Source: a virus
Reading direction: 5' to 3' (one strand)
Virus record (IMG/VR): IMGVR_UViG_3300010885_028661
Coordinates: 1-31,201 of that record
Length of the DNA: 31,201 nt
This document shows, one piece after another, positions 1-8,437 of the stretch (positions within the stretch are counted from its first letter, which is position 1; each line of letters begins with the position of its first letter). Under the pieces are notes generated by a model. That model was not told where the DNA came from and did not search any database. It was given only the letters and a program-made list of their open reading frames with translations. The translations under genes were made by a program, and so were the position numbers.

Positions 1-626
1 ACTGGACCATAGTTTGATTGTGAACCTGAGATTGCTTTATCATTGAAAATGTAATATTCATTGATAATATTCATGATATCGACACCACTGCGTTCGTCTT
101 TCTTTTTCTTTATTTCTCTGACTTTACGAATCTTACGTGGGTCAACATAACGCAATTCTTTAATGCCATCTGTTGGATTATCTCTATCTACAATAATATG
201 ATAGAATAGTCTACCATCAATATAATATCTTCTGAAGATATCATGCGCCATATTACTATAATTCAATAGACGCAGAATAGTATTAAATTCTTGTGTTATT
301 GCATTTTTGATTTTATCTGTCTGTTTCAAATCATCCATAATGAGTTTGATATTTCTACCATCATCGTCTTGAACGATTGCTTCACTAACAATATCATCAA
401 TAGCAGATTCAATTTCTGGTTGCATCGCCATTTCACGATAACGAGAAATTAATTCTACTTCGTTTTTTGCTGTGCCATCTAAATCGACATATGTTCCATA
501 GTATGCCGCTGATGTGATAGTTAATGCGCCATCATCACTATTGGGGACGGCGAACGACTGCTGGACCGCTGCATCTTCTTCGGTCTGCTTTCTTGATATT
601 GTGAATCCGAACAGAGATAGTGCCAA
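1..626 (-). CDS. 20: Portal vertex protein, T4 gp20 family (5' part only)
   Basis: About 208 N-terminal residues of the head portal, the dodecameric ring through which DNA is packaged and to which the neck attaches. The window edge cuts the gene; T4 gp20 is about 520 residues. Seen in my translation of the minus strand: an acidic stretch reading ESAIDDIVSEAIVQDD, then the conserved FRRYYIDGRLFYHIIVD and ELRYVDPRKIRKVREI segments typical of T4-like portals. The start is TTG at 626: an in-frame TAG lies just upstream at 638-636, the next in-frame ATG is far downstream and would remove conserved sequence, and AGGAG at 633-637 sits 6 bases before the TTG. It follows gp19 as in T4. Family call is very secure; the TTG start is well supported. 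Confidence 0.95.
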   Translation of the reverse strand, partial: MALSLFGFTISRKQTEEDAAVQQSFAVPNSDDGALTITSAAYYGTYVDLDGTAKNEVELISRYREMAMQPEIESAIDDIVSEAIVQDDDGRNIKLIMDDLKQTDKIKNAITQEFNTILRLLNYSNMAHDIFRRYYIDGRLFYHIIVDRDNPTDGIKELRYVDPRKIRKVREIKKKKDERSGVDIMNIINEYYIFNDKAISGSQSNYGP

Positions 627-655
627 ATTTTTCTCCTACATTATATATTCAAATT

Positions 656-677
656 GGGGAAACCCGTAGGTCTCCCC
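656..677 (-). terminator. Stable C(UACG)G hairpin between gp19 and gp20
   Basis: The minus-strand RNA reads GGGGAGACC, then UACG, then GGUUUCCCC: a 9-bp stem with one G-U pair closed by a UNCG-class tetraloop on a C-G pair, the same class as the CUUCGG hairpins common in T4. No U-tract follows (AAUUUGAAU), so a classical intrinsic terminator is not proven. It could instead protect the 3' end of gp18/gp19 mRNA or attenuate read-through into the portal gene. Confidence 0.6.
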
Positions 678-698
678 TTCATTAATATCGATACCAAA

Positions 699-1241
699 TT
701 AATTAGTGGTATCTGCTTCCCACCATTGATATGCGAATGTAGCACTATATTCTTCAATGCTATCATTTGATCCCCAATCTAGTTCGATTGGTGCAATATC
801 AACAGGGAACATTCCAACAAACTTATAAGTCTTGAGAATATCGCCAGCCTTACCATATTGTTGAACTGTTGCATCAACACTATATTGATTAGGTGCCTTT
901 GCATTACCACTTCTTACGTTAGTTACGTGACTGTTGATATTGTTTGACCATCTTTCGAGTGCATTTCTAATGCTGAAATCTTCATCGTTAATGACGGTTA
1001 ATGTCCAATCACCAAAGGTTCTATTGCCGGCAAACTTTAGTTCGCGTCCAAAATAGTACATTGGAACTGCGGCAATTGAAGAACCAGGTAATTGTGCGGC
1101 CTTGGCCAAGAAGGTAGTTTTGGTACCTGCGGCTGAACCACCAGTCACAAATGTTGGAAACACTAGAGTTACGGCGAATAGATTGGGACGTGCTCCATCC
1201 CCTAACATATTCGCTCTAAATTCTGCTACGTTGAATGCCAT
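699..1241 (-). CDS. 19: Tail tube protein, T4 gp19 family
   Basis: Forms the hexameric rings of the inner tail tube through which DNA passes into the host. Length is 180 aa against 163 in T4. Recognisable features: N-terminal MAFNVAEFRANM, the LAKAAQLPGSSI segment, YFGRELKFAGNRTFGDWTLT, and NDEDFSIRNALERWSN, all characteristic of T4-type tube proteins. A strong ribosome binding site (AAGGAG) precedes the ATG. The gene lies between sheath and portal as in T4, with a 27-base gap to gp18 that holds a promoter-like box. High copy number is expected, which suits the strong ribosome site and the hairpin after its stop codon. Confidence 0.96.
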   Translation of the reverse strand: MAFNVAEFRANMLGDGARPNLFAVTLVFPTFVTGGSAAGTKTTFLAKAAQLPGSSIAAVPMYYFGRELKFAGNRTFGDWTLTVINDEDFSIRNALERWSNNINSHVTNVRSGNAKAPNQYSVDATVQQYGKAGDILKTYKFVGMFPVDIAPIELDWGSNDSIEEYSATFAYQWWEADTTN

Positions 1242-1265
1242 TCTTTTCTCCTTGTTCCTTTATTG

Positions 1266-1273
1266 TATTTAGA
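1266..1273 (-). promoter_or_regulatory. Candidate T4-type late promoter for gp19 (TCTAAATA)
   Basis: The minus-strand octamer TCTAAATA differs from the T4 late consensus TATAAATA at one base. It overlaps the gp18 stop codon and lies about 25 bases upstream of the gp19 ATG, a spacing also seen at the clearer boxes at 23416 and 26591. The same variant precedes gp18. It could be chance in AT-rich DNA. Confidence 0.4.
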
Positions 1274-3029
1274 TAGCACCAGTGACTTCAGAGAAGCTGA
1301 CGCCAGTTCCAACTGCAATGAAATTCAACTTGATGAAATTGATAGAACGAGCAGGTTTGATATAGATATCTCCAATAAATTGATTCTTATCAATAACTTC
1401 TCCAGTGTTATTTGTTTCATCGCAAACAACACGGAAATCATAGATGCCGCGGCGCCCTTGAACATCACGTAGGAATGGAGTTACTAGTGCAGCAAATTGG
1501 GCTCTAGTGAATGAATCATTAAACTCGAATAGTGAATATTTTGCAGCAATGGCGATTGCTTTTTCTAGAACAATAAACAGTCTGCGAACGTTGATTCTGT
1601 CAAATGCAGATGGTTTTGCTTGTAGAGTTTTATCGCCATATAGCACTGTTCCATTTCCTGGGAAAGTAACAACAGGATTAATTCCTAATGGGTACAGAAT
1701 ATCTCTTGCTGTTTGGTTTGGATTCCATGCTAACTTGACAGCATTCTTTATTGCACCGCGATTAAATCCTGCTGGAGAATACCAAGGATCGCGTGTTGCG
1801 TCTGTGTACACGCACAGTCCAGCAATATCACCATTTAATGGAACCCAACGATATACGCCGTTATACTTGTCGTACATGTACTTCCATCCACTGTCAGCGA
1901 CAACATATGAGCTTGAACGTGCTAAGGAAGTTAACCATGATTGGATGCTTGTGGTTTCATTTCCTGAGTTATTGACAACTGATGATAGTGGTGGTGAAAC
2001 GAACGCAATAGCATCTCCGCCTCTACCAGTTAGACTTCCAGCAGGAGTTACAATATTATCGATTACATATTGTTGAACTGTTGTTCCTGCATCTGATGTC
2101 AGTACTAGAGAAACATCGACTACATCTTTATTAGCAAACAAATCGTATCCTGCTTCAACATTAGCAGATGATGGTGTTGCATCGGCACCACCACTTAGAG
2201 TGATTGTTGTGTTTGCTACTAATGTTCTTGTAAATGGTGCAGCCCATTGTGATGCTCTCTTTCCCCAAGAATTAGTAGTTATTGTATAATCTACTGCATC
2301 CATTCCATAAACGTATTTTGATTGGCTCATCAAAACTGTTTTGAAATATACTGAAACTCCTGTTAGAGGATTCATTGCATCAATTGCTTTTGATACGTAT
2401 GGGAATACTTCTAGAATAGTACCTTTTACTCCAGTGATTAATCCTAAATTGTCAGATACTACAATATGGAATTCGTCATCAGATGCACCTTGTGATGCTG
2501 CATATGAAGATGTTCCTGGTGCACCATTGACAACTGATGACCAATATCTAGATACTCCACCTGTTGTGAATGTAGAATTTGCAAATTGGACAGATGTACC
2601 ATCAAAGGTATCAACTTGTAATGAATTTCCTAAACCGCCTGGATATTTTCCAGCAAATGCACCATATGCATTTCCGTTACCTTGAGAATACAATGCCTCA
2701 TATACGCCTTCGTTAGCAATAACTACCGAATTTGTATTATTTGCATCAGCATTGTATGTTTGTGGTGTCACAACACGGACAACACGTAAATCGTTTGCAT
2801 ATGCTAAGAAACTAGCACATGTGAAAAAGTTTGTTGCGGTATTTGAATCTGGACCATTAGGTGCAAATGTTGCAACAAGAGTGTTTTCGCTATCGATAAC
2901 TTTAATGACGTTTGCTGGACCCCAATTGAATCTTCCAGCAAATGCTCCGGTTGTTGAACTTACCGAAGGAACGACTGTCGTTAAATCGACCTCAGCTACA
3001 CTTACTCCTGGAGATAACTGAATTGCCAT
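1269..3029 (-). CDS. 18: Contractile tail sheath protein, T4 gp18 family
   Basis: Polymerises around the tail tube and contracts to drive the tube through the host envelope. Length is 586 aa against 659 in T4, so a shortened protruding domain is likely. Family signatures: N-terminal LSPGVSVAEVDL followed by TGAFAGRFNWGPAN (the start of the sheath fold), and the conserved C-terminal region with FAALVTPFLRDVQGRRGIYD, FRVVCDETNNT and FIGDIYIKPARSINFIKLNF, which forms the inner contractile domain. The start ATG is preceded by AAGGAGA. It follows the large terminase gene after a 72-base gap and is followed by the tube gene. Plus-strand open frames inside this gene are shadows. Confidence 0.96.
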   Translation of the reverse strand: MAIQLSPGVSVAEVDLTTVVPSVSSTTGAFAGRFNWGPANVIKVIDSENTLVATFAPNGPDSNTATNFFTCASFLAYANDLRVVRVVTPQTYNADANNTNSVVIANEGVYEALYSQGNGNAYGAFAGKYPGGLGNSLQVDTFDGTSVQFANSTFTTGGVSRYWSSVVNGAPGTSSYAASQGASDDEFHIVVSDNLGLITGVKGTILEVFPYVSKAIDAMNPLTGVSVYFKTVLMSQSKYVYGMDAVDYTITTNSWGKRASQWAAPFTRTLVANTTITLSGGADATPSSANVEAGYDLFANKDVVDVSLVLTSDAGTTVQQYVIDNIVTPAGSLTGRGGDAIAFVSPPLSSVVNNSGNETTSIQSWLTSLARSSSYVVADSGWKYMYDKYNGVYRWVPLNGDIAGLCVYTDATRDPWYSPAGFNRGAIKNAVKLAWNPNQTARDILYPLGINPVVTFPGNGTVLYGDKTLQAKPSAFDRINVRRLFIVLEKAIAIAAKYSLFEFNDSFTRAQFAALVTPFLRDVQGRRGIYDFRVVCDETNNTGEVIDKNQFIGDIYIKPARSINFIKLNFIAVGTGVSFSEVTGAI

Positions 3030-3081
3030 CTTTTTCTCCTTGTTTTATAATAATTTGGCAGGTATAAAGGACTATACTCTT

Positions 3082-3089
3082 TATTTAGA
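3082..3089 (-). promoter_or_regulatory. Candidate T4-type late promoter for gp18 (TCTAAATA)
   Basis: TCTAAATA on the minus strand lies in the 72-base gap after gp17, about 53 bases before the gp18 ATG. It is one base from the TATAAATA late consensus and identical to the box before gp19. A separate promoter for the highly expressed sheath and tube genes would make sense. Confidence 0.45.
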
Positions 3090-3101
3090 TTTTATTAGTT
3101 C

Positions 3102-4781
3102 TCATAACTTTTTGAAATAATCTGCAAAAACGTCATTTGGATTTCCAGTCACCCAAACATCTCCACCATCAAGAATAAAAGGAACATCTAATCCGTCATC
3201 AATAACAGGAGCAGGAATCATTTCATCATCAATTTGATTTAGTTTTTCTAATTGGAGTTGCTTTCTCAAATCATGATTAACTAAATCTTTAAAATATTTT
3301 TGTGTAGACAACCATGAGAATAATACCATTGTCATAACTAAGTCATCTGTTTTTCCTTCTTCTGCTGCCCAAGATGACCCATCAGAAATAAATGATGATA
3401 ATTCGGAAATCGAATCAAAATCGTTTGTCAATAATTTATTTGATTCGACGAGAGTTTTAAGATTATAGCAGCCTATGCGTTTTACCATAGGTGACATCTT
3501 AACACCCATCTGAACTCCACGACCAAATCCAGCAGAGATTTGTTGTGCCTTTTTGTTGCCTGTTTGAACCTTTAATAGATTCTCATACTCTAAATCAGTA
3601 TGTAGTATATCCGCGACCTGAGGGGTGTTGTTGACTTCTACTAGAACATATGCATCATTATAGTATTTTGCTGTGTTATAGATTACAGTAGGAAACAATA
3701 TTGGTGATATTAAAGAATCTGCATATTTTGCAACTTGTTTATATGGTGTCGTTGAAATATCAAATACTGAAAATGCAGAACTATCTTGATTCTTTCCTTC
3801 TGCAACGTCAACACACATCGCATAGATATGGTCTAATGCGACATTATCGTCACCTTTAATTGGTTGCTCATAGATATCAAGAATATTATCTCCTGCAATC
3901 TTCTTTCTTTCTATTGGATCGTTGTATGCTAATCCTTGAAGTTTAGATGCAGAAATCAAAGTATCTGCGGAACCTAAGAACTCAGTTTCAAACTCTTGTG
4001 CAAACTGTCTCTCTGATGTATTTCTAATTGTTTCTTCGCGCCACTTGTCATCTCTACCTGGCACCATTGACCAGTGAATTTCAAATGTCGCGTAATTGTT
4101 TTTATTGTTGATTGCATCCATCCACAATTTGTAGAATAGATTCAATCCGTTGGGTGTTGAAACAATAATAATCTTTGTCGATTTACCTGATGATATAACA
4201 GGATAAACTGAGTTAAAGAATTCGTGTGCGATACTGTTTGGCACGAAAGCAAATTCGTCAAGGAACACAAGATTAAAAGAACCACCGCGAACTGCTGATG
4301 ATGACGTTGCTGCTGCGACTATCTTAGAACCATTCTCAAGTTCTATGTTACCTTTGTTCCATGTGATAACACCTTGCTGCATCCATATAGGAAGATTCTC
4401 ATATGCAAGTTGATATTTGCCTAGAATGTCTCTTGCTAACTGCCCTTTGTTTGCAAGTATAGCAACGCTTTGAGAATCGGTAAAAAGAGTCAACCAAAGA
4501 ATATATGATATTGTTGTGGTTGTTTTACCAACCTGACGAGGACATTTCGTAATTGAGAATCTATTTTCATGATATGTTTTAATCATATCACGTTGAAAGT
4601 CCCACATTCTAAAAGGCATTAGACCTTCATCGACGTTGACAATCTTTATATAATTTTCAGCAAAGTAAACAGGATCTTTGGAGCACTTAATATATTCTTG
4701 TACTTGCTCTTGTGTATATTCAACATTTACTCCTGCTCTCTTTAAGAGAGGATTATCACGATACGATTCTTTAATTGTCAC
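3102..4781 (-). CDS. 17: Terminase large subunit, T4 gp17 family
   Basis: The DNA packaging motor: an ATPase that pumps DNA through the portal and a nuclease that cuts the concatemer. It has 559 residues (610 in T4). ATPase domain: Walker A-type PRQVGKTTTT at residues 81-90, Walker B LVFLDEFAFV at 171-180 with the catalytic Glu at 176, and the coupling motif IIIVSTPNG at 204-212. Nuclease domain (RNase H-like fold): acidic residues in MCVDVAEG (Asp325), VEVNN (Glu382) and GKTDDLVM (Asp479/480), all present, so it looks fully active. The start is GTG at 4781, overlapping the gp16 TGA by 4 bases (GTGA), consistent with translational coupling and stoichiometric expression of both terminase subunits. 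Confidence 0.97.
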   Translation of the reverse strand: MTIKESYRDNPLLKRAGVNVEYTQEQVQEYIKCSKDPVYFAENYIKIVNVDEGLMPFRMWDFQRDMIKTYHENRFSITKCPRQVGKTTTTISYILWLTLFTDSQSVAILANKGQLARDILGKYQLAYENLPIWMQQGVITWNKGNIELENGSKIVAAATSSSAVRGGSFNLVFLDEFAFVPNSIAHEFFNSVYPVISSGKSTKIIIVSTPNGLNLFYKLWMDAINNKNNYATFEIHWSMVPGRDDKWREETIRNTSERQFAQEFETEFLGSADTLISASKLQGLAYNDPIERKKIAGDNILDIYEQPIKGDDNVALDHIYAMCVDVAEGKNQDSSAFSVFDISTTPYKQVAKYADSLISPILFPTVIYNTAKYYNDAYVLVEVNNTPQVADILHTDLEYENLLKVQTGNKKAQQISAGFGRGVQMGVKMSPMVKRIGCYNLKTLVESNKLLTNDFDSISELSSFISDGSSWAAEEGKTDDLVMTMVLFSWLSTQKYFKDLVNHDLRKQLQLEKLNQIDDEMIPAPVIDDGLDVPFILDGGDVWVTGNPNDVFADYFKKL

Positions 4782-5191
4782 TCTTTACCTTTTAATAACT
4801 TTGACAATTCAGCAGTTGAACCAACAAAGATTGCCTTATCTATAGTTGTCTTTGATGTTTCTTTTTGACCTTTCTTCATGTCACGCATTTGTTTTTGCAA
4901 GAGAATTAATTTTTCATTCGCCTCTGTCACATTTTTAATCATTGTTGCAGCAACTTCAAATGCTCTAGGGTGTTCTGATTCTCTTGCAATCTCAAGAATA
5001 TCATCAATTGCGTCTTTACCTTTTTCAATGATTTCTTCATAATTATTTCTTACGGTTTCATAATCTGATTGGAGGTCATCATCAAGTTCAGAATGTTCTT
5101 TTTCAATTACACTAGGAACCATTTTTTTCTCAGTTGTCTCAATAGGAGTAACATCAAATATTTGCTCCATATTCTTCTCAAATTTTGTCAT
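4778..5191 (-). CDS. 16: Terminase small subunit, T4 gp16 family
   Basis: DNA-recognition and regulatory partner of the large terminase; forms an oligomeric ring that helps initiate packaging. It has 137 aa (164 in T4). The central helical region contains the family signature EHPRAFEVAATMIKNVTEAN (residues 73-92), which follows a charged helix predicted to contribute to the coiled coil. The tail is basic and Lys-rich. It starts three bases after the stop of the upstream fibre-like gene and overlaps gp17 by 4 bases. Assignment rests on the helical signature and on position; it is secure. Confidence 0.92.
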   Translation of the reverse strand: MTKFEKNMEQIFDVTPIETTEKKMVPSVIEKEHSELDDDLQSDYETVRNNYEEIIEKGKDAIDDILEIARESEHPRAFEVAATMIKNVTEANEKLILLQKQMRDMKKGQKETSKTTIDKAIFVGSTAELSKLLKGKE

Positions 5192-5194
5192 CGT

Positions 5195-6550
5195 TTATGC
5201 TATTCCAAAACCACTAATATACCAAGTATTTGCTTTTACCATCATCAATGTTGCGACCCCGTATGTTAATACATTTCGGGAGGCCGAAGTTGTATTTCCT
5301 GCAAGGTATAATGACGTTCCTGTATTTGGAGTTACTATTATATTTGCACTTGATGTCGTTTGCGACACTATCATAACTGTTGTTCCGTTTGAGAATGCTA
5401 CGTTAGCACTTGTAGGAATATACAGATAATTGTTTGTTGACTGTGTAAAATATATGTATTTACCTGCGTCAGAAAGTTGTAACGTATAATTTCCTGATTG
5501 TGGATTTTGAGGAACTAATGTAGCAGCACTATTTGCCTGACTAAATGCTGCTTGTATACTTAAGTTCTGCGTAGCATCAACACCTTGAATTACAGTAATG
5601 GATGCATTTTGTGTAGCATCAACACCTTGAATTACAGTAATGGATGCATTTTGTGTAGCATCAACACCTTGAATTACAGTAATGGATGCATTTTGTGTAG
5701 CATCAACGCCAACTGTTACGTTTGCTTGGTTATATCCTGCTTGGGCTAATAGTTGTGCCGTGTTCGCTTGGTTATATGCCGACTGTATTTGGGTATTTTG
5801 AGTCGAGTTAATTCCTTGACTTACAATAGTATTTGATGTAGCACTATTTGCGGTATCAAACGCTGCTTGTATTTGGGTATTTTGAGTCGAGTTAATTCCT
5901 TGACTTACGATAGTATTCGATGAGGCATTGTTTGCCACATTAAATGCTGCTTGAATTGATAGGTTCTGTGTAGCATCAACACTTTGTATTATAGCAATGG
6001 TTGCATTCTGTGTTGCGTCTACACCTTGAATGACAACGATAGACGCATTTTGTGTTGCATCGACACCGATGGTCACATTTGCTTGGTTGTAACCAGCTTG
6101 GGCTAGTAGTTGTGCAGTATTGGATTGATTGTATGCTGCCTGTATTTGGTTGTTTTGTGTAGCATTGATTCCTTGACTTACAATAGTATTTGATGATGCA
6201 TTATTGGCAACATTAAATGCGGATTGTATTTGGTTGTTTTGTGTAGCATTGATTCCTTGACTTACAATAGTATTTGATGATGCATTATTGGCAACATTAA
6301 ATGCGGATTGTATTCTAGTATTCTGTGTAGCGTTGATAGTAGATTGAATTTGTGATGTAGTGTTAGATAAATTATATGATGCTGCCGCTGCTAACACAGC
6401 AGAATTTGCTTGATTGTATGCAAGATACGCGACCTGAACACTATCATACACTTCTGTAAAATTCTCATTAATTTTTATTCCGGCGTTTCTTAGTGTGTCT
6501 CCGGTTCCATCGTTCGTTGCAGAACCAACATTAATGATTTGCTGTGTCAT
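5195..6550 (-). CDS. Repeat-containing fibre-like structural protein inserted between gp15 and gp16
   Basis: A 451-aa protein in three parts. The N-terminus (MTQQIINVGSATNDGTGDTL and a following IKINENFTEVYDS) is a module common in T4-like phage fibre and virion proteins. Residues about 45-340 are repeats in multiples of seven residues built on TQN, IQAAFNVANNAS and NTIVSQGIN elements, likely a trimeric coiled or beta-fibrous shaft. The C-terminal ~100 residues form a beta-rich tip domain starting near GNYTLQLSDAGKYIYFT. The repeats match those of the 1234-aa protein at the other end of the window. Two runs are identical at DNA level (5581-5706 and 6141-6308). T4 has no gene here between gp15 and gp16. 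Ribosome site AAAGGG precedes the ATG. Role inferred as a fibre or whisker component; no specific homologue is claimed. Confidence 0.75.
   Translation of the reverse strand: MTQQIINVGSATNDGTGDTLRNAGIKINENFTEVYDSVQVAYLAYNQANSAVLAAAASYNLSNTTSQIQSTINATQNTRIQSAFNVANNASSNTIVSQGINATQNNQIQSAFNVANNASSNTIVSQGINATQNNQIQAAYNQSNTAQLLAQAGYNQANVTIGVDATQNASIVVIQGVDATQNATIAIIQSVDATQNLSIQAAFNVANNASSNTIVSQGINSTQNTQIQAAFDTANSATSNTIVSQGINSTQNTQIQSAYNQANTAQLLAQAGYNQANVTVGVDATQNASITVIQGVDATQNASITVIQGVDATQNASITVIQGVDATQNLSIQAAFSQANSAATLVPQNPQSGNYTLQLSDAGKYIYFTQSTNNYLYIPTSANVAFSNGTTVMIVSQTTSSANIIVTPNTGTSLYLAGNTTSASRNVLTYGVATLMMVKANTWYISGFGIA
5581..5706. repeat. Three identical 42-bp tandem repeats
   Basis: Copies at 5581-5622, 5623-5664 and 5665-5706 are base-for-base identical in my reading. 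Each encodes 14 residues (two heptads) of the VDATQNASITVIQG type. Perfect identity including third codon positions points to recent expansion. Confidence 0.95.
6141..6308. repeat. Two identical 84-bp tandem repeats
   Basis: Copies at 6141-6224 and 6225-6308 are identical. Each encodes 28 residues (four heptads) containing FNVANNASSNTIVSQGIN. Unit length stays a multiple of 21 bp, so the duplication preserves the heptad register. Confidence 0.95.
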
Positions 6551-6562
6551 TTTGATACCCTT

Positions 6563-7555
6563 TTAGTATTCTGTTGTTGTTGATGCGATTGTATAGTTTG
6601 AATTTGGTAATGCATCTTTTGGAACTACAGCAACATTTGCAGTAGCCAAGTGAGAATTCGAATTGACTACATCAATTAATGTGTGTTCTGCTCCTGATGA
6701 TGCACCATACAAATATGTATTAGTTTTTAAATCTCCTACGAGATTTGTTATTTGTAATATATTTGTATTATTACTGTAACTTACAACATCTGCTTTTCCG
6801 GCTGCCATGCTAAGAGAATATCCTTGAAAAACAGATTCACCTACTTTATAGATTCCTGTTCCTTCTGGACTGACACTTAATGATATTGTATCTTTTGATC
6901 CGAGATTTGTAAGATTTTTTATATTTACTAATGCTTGTTTAATTACTGAGGACTCACTAATCGCACCATACAAATATGACTTAACTGTAAATTTTAAAGT
7001 CCAAATGATGACTCTTGTGTCAGAATCTCTTTCTCCTTCAAATTCTATATTAGTATCAACCGAATCTAATAATATTGGCACTTCTCTTATTGCACCCATA
7101 GTAGGAATCAAGTTTAATTTGATAGTATAACTTGGTGTAAAGAATGGTAATATGTGTTCGATTATTTGGTCACCATCTTCAATATTTCTAACGTACAAAT
7201 ATAATTCAAAATCAAAGTTATATGGAACAGGATTGTATTGAGAATATGCAGTCAATCCATTTCCAGAATATCCTATATTTTTGATTCCTGATATTTGTTT
7301 TCTTGATGAGTCATAATACATGTTGGTCAAATCATATGATAAACGTGGTAATGTGATTTGAACTTTTTTATCTAGATTTGGATCACCAAGAAGACGATTT
7401 ACATATTTTTCTTTTGGTGCATATACGATAGGAACTTTTATTCTTTGTTCTTCGTTGCCATTAGAGTCGTGTCTTGTCATAGTGATATTATCAAATACAC
7501 TACCAAAACCAACAATTAATTTACGAATGATTTGGTGATATGTTGCGTTTGACAT
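6563..7555 (-). CDS. 15: Tail sheath stabilizer / tail completion protein, T4 gp15 family
   Basis: Hexameric terminator that caps the finished tail sheath and tube and joins the tail to the neck. It has 330 aa (272 in T4). The N-terminal two thirds carry the family pattern: FGSVFDNITMTRHDSNG, RIKVPIVYAPKEKYVNRL, ITLPRLSYDLTNMYYDSSRK, then the INLIPTMG-like KLNLIPTMGAIREVPILLDS segment and the RVIIWTLKFTVKSYLYG strand. The last ~100 residues are a longer, low-complexity beta-type extension relative to T4. The ATG shares one base with the gp14 stop (TAATG at 7555), indicating coupled translation. Confidence 0.93.
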   Translation of the reverse strand: MSNATYHQIIRKLIVGFGSVFDNITMTRHDSNGNEEQRIKVPIVYAPKEKYVNRLLGDPNLDKKVQITLPRLSYDLTNMYYDSSRKQISGIKNIGYSGNGLTAYSQYNPVPYNFDFELYLYVRNIEDGDQIIEHILPFFTPSYTIKLNLIPTMGAIREVPILLDSVDTNIEFEGERDSDTRVIIWTLKFTVKSYLYGAISESSVIKQALVNIKNLTNLGSKDTISLSVSPEGTGIYKVGESVFQGYSLSMAAGKADVVSYSNNTNILQITNLVGDLKTNTYLYGASSGAEHTLIDVVNSNSHLATANVAVVPKDALPNSNYTIASTTTEY

Positions 7556-8436
7556 TAGATACCACCTAATGGATTGTTTTCAGAGATGTCTAGATATTTT
7601 GTTGCTTCTGTATTAATAATTTTGTTGTCGTAGTTAGCATGTGCTTGAGATTCAACAAATTCGTCAGTAGAGACAAGAATAGCACTTGCGTTGTCGCTAT
7701 ACAGCATTGTTCCTGTTAATAACGTACCTTTGATTTGGTCTAGGTCAAGAGTATGATTTACTGAATTGTATGTCAAGACGACCGCGGTTGCTATAGCATT
7801 TGCATATGTACTATCTGGACTTTGAAATACAATATCATCAATCGCAAATATTCCACTAACAGAAGTGACGGTATATTGCTCTGCATATGCTTCTTGTGTT
7901 TGTATGATATCGATATCCGGTATGCCTGTTGTAATTTCTTCGTGAGAATACTTGAATTTCTCTAATTCAAGTTCATAGAAATATGGAACTTGACGACCCA
8001 ACATCATCATATCTTTTGTCGAATTCACAAATTTAATTTCATATAATTCACCGACACCATTCATTACTGGAATATAAATTAAATCTCCTTCACGTGGTCT
8101 TGTGACTGTTGTTCCGTTTGATACTCTTTGTAGAAAAGTTCTCTTTGATAATACAATTGTTAATGTATTACGAATTTCTAATCCAAATTTACTGAAGAAT
8201 TCTTTTTCTCCACCATACTCATTTACGTTGTTTGGATAAATTTCAACTGGATATGCAGAAGTAAACTTTTTTAATGGGTCTTCGCCATATAGTAAGTCTC
8301 TTGCTATATCATTATCGTTCGGTAGATAATACGAATCCGTACCCATTATCTTTATACTTTCGATAATTAGGTCCTCGACTAAACGCTGTTCGTTATATCG
8401 TGCGCTATAATTGTTGAAATAGTGATTTAGTGGCAT
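7555..8436 (-). CDS. 14: Neck protein, T4 gp14 family
   Basis: Neck component that, with gp13, closes the filled head and provides the tail-docking surface. It has 293 aa (256 in T4). Recognised by the N-terminal NHYFNNYSARYNEQRLVEDL, then IKIMGTDSYYLPND, GEDPLKKF, and EFFSKFGLEIRNTLTIVLSK, followed by RPREGDLIYIPVMNGVGELY. It starts one base after the gp13 stop and overlaps gp15 by one base, so gp13-gp14-gp15 form a tight translational unit. Confidence 0.94.
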   Translation of the reverse strand: MPLNHYFNNYSARYNEQRLVEDLIIESIKIMGTDSYYLPNDNDIARDLLYGEDPLKKFTSAYPVEIYPNNVNEYGGEKEFFSKFGLEIRNTLTIVLSKRTFLQRVSNGTTVTRPREGDLIYIPVMNGVGELYEIKFVNSTKDMMMLGRQVPYFYELELEKFKYSHEEITTGIPDIDIIQTQEAYAEQYTVTSVSGIFAIDDIVFQSPDSTYANAIATAVVLTYNSVNHTLDLDQIKGTLLTGTMLYSDNASAILVSTDEFVESQAHANYDNKIINTEATKYLDISENNPLGGI

Positions 8437-8437
8437 G

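Noticed and set aside
1507-2076. Plus-strand 189-aa open frame
   Set aside because: It lies wholly inside the sheath gene, whose family match is strong, and shows no recognisable domain or ribosome site.
3050-3080. Small inverted repeat (GTATA/TATAC) in the gp17-gp18 gap as a terminator
   Set aside because: Only 5 AT-rich pairs with no GC stem or U-tract; probably chance.
5581-5706. Short, regularly spaced identical repeats resembling a CRISPR array
   Set aside because: They are directly tandem with no spacers, in frame inside a fibre gene, and coded in multiples of seven residues.
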